From Sulfurimonas sp. (lineage in GTDB: Bacteria; Campylobacterota; Campylobacteria; Campylobacterales; Sulfurimonadaceae), in contig JAGHAW010000258.1 in assembly GCA_021161305.1 (NCBI GenBank), positions 1 to 17,556 of the forward strand: a stretch of DNA of 17,556 nucleotides, given 5' to 3'. Below, in pieces: positions 7,972 through 14,234 of the stretch (position 1 is its first letter; every line of letters starts with the position of its first letter). A model generated the notes under the pieces. It was not told the origin of the DNA. It did no database searches and worked only from the letters and a program-made list of their open reading frames with translations. The position numbers and the translations under genes were made by a program.

Positions 7972-7993
7972 ATATTGGAATTATAGCCAATAT
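7972..7993. repeat. Perfect inverted repeat in the divergent promoter region
   Basis: ATATTGG (7972-7978) and CCAATAT (7987-7993) form a perfect 7-bp palindrome with an 8-base spacer. The spacer contains the minus-strand -10 box, so a protein bound here would cover the promoter of the RecA2-like gene. It could be an operator or a chance palindrome in AT-rich DNA. Confidence 0.4.
7980..7985 (-). promoter_or_regulatory. -10 box for the RecA2-like gene
   Basis: On the minus strand this reads TATAAT within GGCTATAATTCC, 26 bases before the ATG of the divergent gene. The same 11 bases, GCTATAATTCC, occur in front of leuA, which supports it as a housekeeping promoter. Confidence 0.6.
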
Positions 7994-8008
7994 CATTAAA
8001 AATTATGC

Positions 8009-8014
8009 TATTAT
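8009..8014 (+). promoter_or_regulatory. Probable -10 box for rhlE
   Basis: TATTAT in the context GCTATTATGAAT lies 28 bases before the rhlE ATG, with one mismatch to TATAAT. An AGGAA ribosome-binding site follows at 8034-8038, four bases before the start codon. Confidence 0.5.
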
Positions 8015-8042
8015 GAATAAACATTAAAATATTAGGAAATTT

Positions 8043-9323
8043 ATGTCATTTGAAAAATTAGGATTATCCAAACCACTACTAAAAGCTATACAAGAGCAGG
8101 GCTATACCAAGCCTACTCCCATACAAGAGCAGTCTATCCCTGTTATACTTCAGAGAAAAGATGTTTTGGCTGGTGCTCAAACGGGAACAGGAAAAACAGC
8201 AGGATTTACTCTGCCGATGTTAGAGTTGTTAAGTCATGCAAAACCAATTAAACATGCAAAGGGTCATCCTGTTCGTGCTTTGATTTTAACTCCTACTAGA
8301 GAGTTGGCTGCACAAGTTGGAGAGAGTGTTAAAGTTTATGGTAAACATCTTCCTTTTAAATCTACTGTAATCTTTGGTGGAGTTAAGATAAATCCCCAAA
8401 TAACAGCACTTAGAAGAGGAGTAGATATAGTTATAGCAACTCCAGGGCGATTACTTGACCATATGTCACAAAAAACTATAAACCTTTCTCATGTTGATTT
8501 TCTCATCCTTGATGAAGCAGACAGAATGTTAGATATGGGTTTTATAAATGACATTAAAAAAGTTTTGGCAGTTTTACCTTCTCAGAGACAAAACCTGCTT
8601 TTTTCAGCTACCTATTCAGAAGAGATAAAAAGACTCTCAGACCGTCTTTTAAACTCTCCAACTCTTATAGAGGTAGCTAGAAGAAACACTGCAAGTGAAA
8701 CTGTAAAACAAGCTGTTTATCCGGTTGATAAAGCAAGAAAGAGAGAATTGATTACTCACCTTATAAATGAGGGAAAGTGGCAACAAGTCTTAGTATTTAC
8801 TAGAACAAAACATGGAGCAAATCGTCTTGCAGGACAACTTGAAAAAGATGGAATCAGTTCTGCTGCAATTCATGGAAATAAAAGTCAAAATGCAAGAACA
8901 AAAGCACTAGCTGATTTTAAAAAAGGTGAAGTGAGAGTTTTAGTTGCCACAGATATAGCTGCAAGAGGGATAGATATAGACCAGCTTCCACATGTTGTAA
9001 ACTATGAATTGCCGAATGTTAGCGAAGATTATGTCCATAGAATTGGGCGAACAGGTCGAGCAGGAAACCAAGGTGAGGCCATTTCTTTGGTATGTATAGA
9101 TGAAGATGAATATCTGAAAAATATAGAAAAACTAATCAAAAAAGATATACCAAAAGTATGGTTAAAAGGTTTTAAACCAGACCCATCTATAAAAGCAGAA
9201 CCAATTAACCAAGGTGGAAATCGTGGTGCTCGTAATAAACCAAGAGGTGGTGGTTCTCGAAATGGTGGGAGACAAGGTAACTCTAGAAATTCATCGAGAG
9301 GAAACTCTGGAGGAAGAAGATAG
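8043..9323 (+). CDS. rhlE: DEAD-box ATP-dependent RNA helicase, RhlE type
   Basis: This cytoplasmic RNA helicase (426 residues) unwinds short RNA duplexes or remodels RNA-protein complexes, for example in ribosome assembly or RNA decay. All core motifs are intact: Q-motif YTKPTPIQEQSIP (21-33), Walker A AQTGTGKT (45-52), PTRELA (84-89), TPGR (133-136), DEAD (157-160), SAT (188-190), motif IV VLVFTRT (249-255), motif V VATDIAARGID (301-311) and motif VI HRIGRTGR (332-339). The tail from about residue 390 is rich in Gly, Arg, Asn and Ser with RGG-like units and probably binds RNA. The next gene starts one base after its stop codon, so transcripts may run on into the envelope cassette. The exact paralogue name (rhlE versus another DEAD helicase) is less certain than the family. 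Confidence 0.93.
   Translation: MSFEKLGLSKPLLKAIQEQGYTKPTPIQEQSIPVILQRKDVLAGAQTGTGKTAGFTLPMLELLSHAKPIKHAKGHPVRALILTPTRELAAQVGESVKVYGKHLPFKSTVIFGGVKINPQITALRRGVDIVIATPGRLLDHMSQKTINLSHVDFLILDEADRMLDMGFINDIKKVLAVLPSQRQNLLFSATYSEEIKRLSDRLLNSPTLIEVARRNTASETVKQAVYPVDKARKRELITHLINEGKWQQVLVFTRTKHGANRLAGQLEKDGISSAAIHGNKSQNARTKALADFKKGEVRVLVATDIAARGIDIDQLPHVVNYELPNVSEDYVHRIGRTGRAGNQGEAISLVCIDEDEYLKNIEKLIKKDIPKVWLKGFKPDPSIKAEPINQGGNRGARNKPRGGGSRNGGRQGNSRNSSRGNSGGRR
9309..9313 (+). promoter_or_regulatory. Ribosome-binding site that fixes the LolA-like start
   Basis: GGAGG lies inside the last codons of rhlE, 11 bases before a GTG at 9325. This supports the GTG, which begins a good signal peptide, over ATG codons farther upstream in the same frame. 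Confidence 0.55.
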
Positions 9324-9324
9324 T

Positions 9325-10053
9325 GTGAGTAAATTTCTTCTAATATTTTTTATATTTACTATATCTCTTGTCGCTAATGAAGCACAAGATATTATAAAAA
9401 AATTAGATGAAAATATGCGTGGTGAAAATGTCTCAATGAAGATGACTATGAGAGTAGTTTCACTTTCTCACGAGAGAACTATGAAGATGCAAAGTTGGTC
9501 TGAGGGAACTAAAAAAAGTTTTACAAAAATTCTTTATCCTCCAAAAGATAGAGGCATAACTTTTCTCTCTCTTGAGAACCAAATGTGGCAATATGTTCCA
9601 AAGATAGAAAGAATCATAAAAATCCCACCTTCAATGATGCTTCAAAATTGGATGGGAAGCGATATAACCAATGATGATATAGTAAAACAAAGCTCTATCG
9701 TAGAAGATTATGAGCCTAAAATCATAAAAAAAAAGAATACCTTAGTTACAATCGAACTTATCCCAAAAGAGGATGCAGCAGTAGTTTGGGGTAAAATTAT
9801 CATAAACATAGATACTACAACATATACCTCGAACAGAGATGTTTTTTATGATGAAGATGGTGAGGAAGTACGACAATTTATCTATGAAAAAGTTAAAAAA
9901 TTTGGCAAATACTATATCCCAACCTACTGGAGAGTTCAATCTAGTAGTAAAAAAGATAACTTTACAGAGATAATCTTGGAAGATGTAGAGTATGACACTG
10001 AAATTTCCCAGCACTACTTTAAAAAAAGTGCTTTAAAAAGATTTTCTAGGTAG
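9325..10053 (+). CDS. LolA-like outer membrane lipoprotein-sorting family protein
   Basis: This 242-residue periplasmic protein starts with GTG. A typical signal peptide, SKFLLIFFIFTISLVA, has a likely cut after A17; there is no lipobox Cys. The body resembles the LolA-like family annotated as 'outer membrane lipoprotein-sorting protein' (Pfam LolA_like, from memory). Visible hallmarks are KSFTKILYPPKDRGITFLSL, QMWQYVPKIERIIKIP, and the NWMGSDITNDDIV stretch. Family members have a half-barrel fold that carries a lipid or lipoprotein across the periplasm. The same frame is open back to 9214 inside rhlE, but that extension has no signal peptide and codes for low-complexity sequence, so it is rejected. 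The gene is followed 6 bases later by the first of two permeases, so it is probably their periplasmic partner. The cargo is unknown. Confidence 0.85.
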   Translation: MSKFLLIFFIFTISLVANEAQDIIKKLDENMRGENVSMKMTMRVVSLSHERTMKMQSWSEGTKKSFTKILYPPKDRGITFLSLENQMWQYVPKIERIIKIPPSMMLQNWMGSDITNDDIVKQSSIVEDYEPKIIKKKNTLVTIELIPKEDAAVVWGKIIINIDTTTYTSNRDVFYDEDGEEVRQFIYEKVKKFGKYYIPTYWRVQSSSKKDNFTEIILEDVEYDTEISQHYFKKSALKRFSR

Positions 10054-10059
10054 GTTAGG

Positions 10060-11280
10060 ATGTTTAGCTTTGCTCTAAAAAACATTCTTTTTTACAAGGG
10101 TCGTTCTATTACGACTTTTATACTTACTTTTATATCTGCGATTCTTTTCATAGTTTATGTCTCTATGATGGATGGCTCACATGACTCTATGCTTAAAAAT
10201 TCTCTTAAAATTTATAGTGGTGCTATAGAGATTTACCATAAAGATTATCGTGATATTGGTGGTAATGAGTATCTTATACGAGATGTAGAATCTATAGAGA
10301 AAAAACTATCACTTGTTGATGGTGTTGAACTTTTTAGTTCACGATATGAAACTTATGGCTTACTCTCTTTTGGGGATAACTCCATGGCTTCTATGGTAGT
10401 TGGGATTGAGCCTAAAAAAGAGGAACAACTTACTCAACTAAAAGTTGCACTTGTTGATGGAGAGTATCTTAAATATGGTTCTCAAAACTGTCTTTACATT
10501 GGCAGTGGAGTAGCAAAGAGGTTAAAAGTTAAGATAGGAGATGAGATATCTTTTATAGGTGGGGCAAGTGATAATTCTTTTGTGGCTGATATATTTATGG
10601 TATATGGAGTCTTTAAAACAGGTCTGTCTGAATTTGATGATAGTGCTACATTTGTAAGCAGAGACTATTTTGATAAGTTAATGTTATCTAAAAATATCGC
10701 TTCATATATCACTGTAAAAGTAAAAGATTTAGATAGGGTAGATGAGATAAATAGTGAGATTATAAAACTGCTTAATGATGAAAACTTAGAGTCACTTACA
10801 TGGAAAACTCTTATGAAGAGTATGGTTGAGACCATGGAGGTAGATAGTATCTTCGGTTATATTTCTTTATCACTGTTTTTGGTAGTTATCTTTTTTGTTA
10901 TTATGATTTACGGTTTTATAAATGTAAGTTCTCGTATAAAAGAGTTTGGAGTTTTACGCTGTGTCGGTCTTTCAAAAAAGCATATATTTTTACTACTTTT
11001 TTATGAGATATTTATACTCTCTACTTTTGCTTTAATCTTGGCTACACCCATAGCAGGGTATATTTGCTACTACTACAGTATAAATCCTATCGTGATTGAG
11101 GGGATGGCTGAGATGTATAAGGATTATGGGATAGTTTCCGATGAAATACCTTTTAGTTTTGATATTTTTACGATTTCTTGGAATATTTCACTTATCTACG
11201 GTCTAAATATTTTAAGCATAATCTACCCATATTTTTACATAAACTCTTTTAAATCTATTGAGGCAAGTCGTCATGTTTAA
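10060..11280 (+). CDS. ABC transporter permease, FtsX/MacB/LolC-E type (first)
   Basis: This 406-residue inner-membrane permease has the type VII ABC layout: one membrane helix near the N-terminus (about 15-37), a periplasmic domain of about 220 residues, and three helices near the C-terminus (about 262-287, 308-335 and 372-398). The cytoplasmic coupling segment RIKEFGVLRCVGLSKKHIFL after the second helix is characteristic of FtsX-like domains. This family does not move substrates through a channel; it passes ATP-driven motion to periplasmic partners, as LolCDE does with lipoproteins. The gene follows the LolA-like stop by 6 bases with AGG repeats just before the ATG. It is a diverged paralogue of the next permease: both have KDYR about 65-75 residues in. 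Whether the pair forms a heterodimer is inferred. Confidence 0.9.
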   Translation: MFSFALKNILFYKGRSITTFILTFISAILFIVYVSMMDGSHDSMLKNSLKIYSGAIEIYHKDYRDIGGNEYLIRDVESIEKKLSLVDGVELFSSRYETYGLLSFGDNSMASMVVGIEPKKEEQLTQLKVALVDGEYLKYGSQNCLYIGSGVAKRLKVKIGDEISFIGGASDNSFVADIFMVYGVFKTGLSEFDDSATFVSRDYFDKLMLSKNIASYITVKVKDLDRVDEINSEIIKLLNDENLESLTWKTLMKSMVETMEVDSIFGYISLSLFLVVIFFVIMIYGFINVSSRIKEFGVLRCVGLSKKHIFLLLFYEIFILSTFALILATPIAGYICYYYSINPIVIEGMAEMYKDYGIVSDEIPFSFDIFTISWNISLIYGLNILSIIYPYFYINSFKSIEASRHV

Positions 11281-12484
11281 ACTTATACTAAAGATGGCTT
11301 GGAAAAACTCTTTTTTAAGACTCTCTCGTACGCTTTTAGTTGTTCTTATGATTAGTGTAAGTATGAGCATGATGCTTGGTATTGCCGGACTTTATGACGG
11401 AATGACTCTAAATATGATAGATAAAACTAAGAGAAGTGAGAGTGGAGATCTTAGTATCTATGCTAAAGATTATAGAGTTCAAAAAGATATAAAATATAGA
11501 ATTGAAAATGCATGGAGTATAAAAAAAGAGCTTGAAAAAAGAGATGGGGTTGAGGCTGTTGTGTTGAGAATTAAGGCTGACGGTCTTGTATCTACTGCCA
11601 GAAAATCATCTTTTGCCAGTATAATTGGGATAGATTTGGATGATGAGGAGCGTTTTGGAAGGTTTAGCGAATTTTTGAAAAAAGGTGAGATAGATTTAAG
11701 CAAAAGAGGTGCTATTATAGGGATAGAGTTGGCAAAGACTCTTAAAGTTCGTATAGGTTCAAAACTTGTTTTTTCTACTCAAGATATTTCAGGAGAGATA
11801 AATTCTATGGCTCTAAAAGTCAAGGGAATTGTTCATACAACAAATATTGGACTTGATACCGGTGCTGTTTTTATAGATAAGCAAAAACTGCACAGATTTT
11901 TAGGTACAAAGCCGGATGAAGCTATCCAGATAGCCATAAAAAGTGAAGATAAAAAACTTTTGGAGATATTAAAAGCCAAATATCCCGCTTTGGAAGTAAA
12001 AAACTTTTTAGAACTTCAACCTATGCTAAAACAGATGCAGGATATGATGCTTATCTTTAACGGAGTTAGTTTTGCTATAGTGATGGGCGTTGTTTTTATT
12101 GGGATTTTAGGTGTTATGTATGTCTCTATCTTGGATAGAATCCGTGAGTTTGGAATCATGCTTGGAGTTGGAATGCACTACAAATATATAAGATTGCAGA
12201 TAATTTTAGAATCTCTTTTTGTGGGTTTGACAGGTTATATAAGTGGTGCCGTTTTAGGAGTAGTTTTGTTGATTTACCTAAGAGATTATGGGCTTGATTT
12301 TTCTGCATTTTCAGATGCTTTGGCGATGTGGGGATATGAATCAACCATCAAAGGCACTATAAAAATATCATACTTTACAAACACTTTTGTAGCGATAATG
12401 AGTGCTTCTATGTTGAGCGTTATTATTCCGTTGAGAAAAATTAAAAAGCTAAATCCCATAGATGTTATAAAGGCCGAAAAATGA
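11273..12484 (+). CDS. ABC transporter permease, FtsX/MacB/LolC-E type (second)
   Basis: This is the second type VII permease, 403 residues from the ATG at 11273. That ATG is preferred over an in-frame TTG at 11258 because a GAGG ribosome-binding site sits 9 bases before it and the protein then begins MFKLILKMAWKN, the usual family opening. It overlaps the end of the first permease by 8 bases. Helix 1 lies at about 18-42, a periplasmic domain follows, then helices at about 255-282, 300-330 and 360-385. The coupling segment is DRIREFGIMLGVGMHYKYIR, and the tail LNPIDVIKAEK matches the common family ending. Its TGA overlaps the ATPase start (ATGA). Two different permeases plus one ATPase suggest a LolC/LolE-like heterodimer rather than a MacB homodimer. 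Confidence 0.9.
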   Translation: MFKLILKMAWKNSFLRLSRTLLVVLMISVSMSMMLGIAGLYDGMTLNMIDKTKRSESGDLSIYAKDYRVQKDIKYRIENAWSIKKELEKRDGVEAVVLRIKADGLVSTARKSSFASIIGIDLDDEERFGRFSEFLKKGEIDLSKRGAIIGIELAKTLKVRIGSKLVFSTQDISGEINSMALKVKGIVHTTNIGLDTGAVFIDKQKLHRFLGTKPDEAIQIAIKSEDKKLLEILKAKYPALEVKNFLELQPMLKQMQDMMLIFNGVSFAIVMGVVFIGILGVMYVSILDRIREFGIMLGVGMHYKYIRLQIILESLFVGLTGYISGAVLGVVLLIYLRDYGLDFSAFSDALAMWGYESTIKGTIKISYFTNTFVAIMSASMLSVIIPLRKIKKLNPIDVIKAEK

Positions 12485-13152
12485 TAAAACTGCAAAATGT
12501 AAATAAGTATTTTTATAGAGGTGAGCCAAGAGAGGTACATGCTTTAAAAGATATTAGCTTAACTATAGATGATGGAGAGTTTACACTTTTTAGCGGAGCA
12601 TCAGGATGTGGAAAGACTACGCTTTTAAATGCTATAGGTGCTTTGGATAGTGTCAATAGTGGGAAAATTTACTTAGATGAAAAAGAGATAACTTCTTTAA
12701 GCGAGGATGAGAGAACTACTTTGCGATTAAATGAAATAGGTTTTGTATTTCAGGCTTATAATCTTGTTCCTGTTTTGAGTGTTGAGGAAAATATCGGTTT
12801 TATAATGAAGCTTCGAGGATTTAGTGATAGTGAGATAAAACAGAGAGTTTTAGAAGTAGCTTCAATGTTAGAAATAGACAACAAACTACTGTCGCTTCCA
12901 CATGCCTTAAGTGGTGGAGAGCAACAACGAGTGGCAGTTGCTCGTGCAGTTGCTTCAAAACCTAAGATAATTTTAGCAGATGAGCCAACAGCAAACCTTG
13001 ACTCAAAAAACTCTCAAAAGTTGATGGATATGATGAGGGAGTTAAATATAAAAGAGGGTGTAAGTATTCTTTTTGCATCACATGATGAGTTGGTTAAGGA
13101 GAGTGTAGATAGAGTTATATATCTTAGTGACGGGGCTTTGGTTAATGCTTAA
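12481..13152 (+). CDS. ABC transporter ATPase, LolD/MacB type
   Basis: This 223-residue cytoplasmic ATPase powers the two preceding permeases. It has Walker A GASGCGKT (39-46), Q-loop FVFQAYNLVPVLSVEEN, signature LSGGEQQRVAVARA (from 143), Walker B IILADEPTANLD (D167, E168) and H-loop H201 in ASHD. The ADEPTANLD wording and the NLVP Q-loop are typical of the LolD/FtsE/MacB-N family and differ clearly from the OppD-type ATPase earlier in the window. The start overlaps the second permease by ATGA, a strong sign of coupled synthesis of complex subunits. It could be called LolD-like, but true lipoprotein release by this complex is not shown by the sequence, so no symbol is given. Confidence 0.92.
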   Translation: MIKLQNVNKYFYRGEPREVHALKDISLTIDDGEFTLFSGASGCGKTTLLNAIGALDSVNSGKIYLDEKEITSLSEDERTTLRLNEIGFVFQAYNLVPVLSVEENIGFIMKLRGFSDSEIKQRVLEVASMLEIDNKLLSLPHALSGGEQQRVAVARAVASKPKIILADEPTANLDSKNSQKLMDMMRELNIKEGVSILFASHDELVKESVDRVIYLSDGALVNA

Positions 13153-14230
13153 AAGATTACTATTTTTAGTTTTACTATTTCCACATGTCATGATGGCAGA
13201 GGTTAGTTTTAGAGTTGAAAATACAAATATAACTATAGATGAAAGTGAACTTTATAATTATGACAGATTAAGATTTTATGCAGACTATACACAAGATAAT
13301 TTTTTTGGAACTTTTATAGTTGATGGTGTTAATCATTATGGTCATGACTATGTAAACAGCAACGATTTTAACTATCTGAGACTCTCTAAATCAGATACTT
13401 CTTTTTCAACACAATTAAACTTCCATAATTACTATGAGGGTAGCACTTACGCAAAACTATATAGAGTCTATGGAGGATATGAGGATGATAAAAATAGAGT
13501 TGTTGCAGGTCTCTTAAATATCACTATGGGAGTAGGTAGAATCTGGACACCGACAAACCTTTTTAATCCTAAAAATATCTATGCACTAGAACCTGATGAG
13601 ACTTTTGGAGTAGCTGGAATCTCCTACACAAGACACCTAGATGAGACCTCTCACATAAAAGTTGTAGCTTCGCAAAAAGCAGACCATGGCTTTAAATATG
13701 GAGGACAATATAGGGCTTTTTTAGAGTTTGGAGATATTGCAGTTGATTTGGTTAGTTCGGATGATACAAAGATGGTTGGTTATGAAATAGAAGCAAACTT
13801 AGCCGATACGGGAGTTGAGGTTAGAAGTGAGGGTGCTTACATCAAAAGCACTTTAAGTACAGAAGAAGATATAGAGTTTTTTCAAGGCATAGTGGGTGCT
13901 GATTATGCTTTTGTTAATGGTATTACTCTAATTGCAGAAGCACTATATAGTTCAGAGAGTTTTTCATACGAAGAGATACGCTTAAATCTTGACTCAGAGA
14001 TAGTCTCAAATTTGGTTTACTCAAATTTCTATACAGCTTTTTCACTCTCATATAGTTTTAATATATTTTTAGATGGCTTACTAATCTACATAGAGAATTT
14101 TAACGATAGCAGTTCAAGATTTATATCACCAACACTAACCTACACACTAAATGATTACAACTCACTTAGTTTAGGTGCAATGTTACAAAATGAAGATAGT
14201 TACTATCTTAAATGGGTTTTGTCGTTTTAG
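13145..14230 (+). CDS. Predicted outer-membrane beta-barrel protein of the LolA/ABC cassette
   Basis: The product (361 residues) is not a family I can name. The ATG at 13145 gives a clean signal peptide, LKRLLFLVLLFPHVMMA followed by EVSF; a GGGG stretch sits 9 bases upstream. The in-frame GTG at 13127 is inside the ATPase coding region and less likely. The mature sequence has many short alternating polar/hydrophobic segments rich in Tyr, Phe and Gly, no long hydrophobic helix, and ends in LKWVLSF. A C-terminal Phe is the usual signal for assembly of outer-membrane barrels. It overlaps the ATPase gene by 8 bases, so it is the last member of the cassette. A role as the outer-membrane acceptor or exit component is inferred from this position only. 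Confidence 0.8.
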   Translation: MLKRLLFLVLLFPHVMMAEVSFRVENTNITIDESELYNYDRLRFYADYTQDNFFGTFIVDGVNHYGHDYVNSNDFNYLRLSKSDTSFSTQLNFHNYYEGSTYAKLYRVYGGYEDDKNRVVAGLLNITMGVGRIWTPTNLFNPKNIYALEPDETFGVAGISYTRHLDETSHIKVVASQKADHGFKYGGQYRAFLEFGDIAVDLVSSDDTKMVGYEIEANLADTGVEVRSEGAYIKSTLSTEEDIEFFQGIVGADYAFVNGITLIAEALYSSESFSYEEIRLNLDSEIVSNLVYSNFYTAFSLSYSFNIFLDGLLIYIENFNDSSSRFISPTLTYTLNDYNSLSLGAMLQNEDSYYLKWVLSF

Positions 14231-14234
14231 ATAG

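Noticed and set aside
9240..9320. Repeat or CRISPR-like signal from the repetitive codons at the end of rhlE
   Set aside because: The repetition comes from Gly, Arg, Asn and Ser codons of an RGG-type tail; there are no regular spacers or conserved repeat units.
9214..9324. Upstream extension of the LolA-like reading frame starting with ATG at 9214
   Set aside because: It lies entirely inside the Gly/Arg-rich tail of rhlE, gives low-complexity acidic sequence, and would hide the signal peptide that begins at the GTG at 9325, which has its own GGAGG site.
11258..11272. TTG start for the second permease
   Set aside because: The ATG at 11273 has a GAGG site at good spacing and gives the normal family N-terminus; the TTG has no ribosome-binding site of its own.
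13127..13144. GTG start for the beta-barrel gene
   Set aside because: It would add six residues in front of an already complete signal peptide; the ATG at 13145 is better placed.
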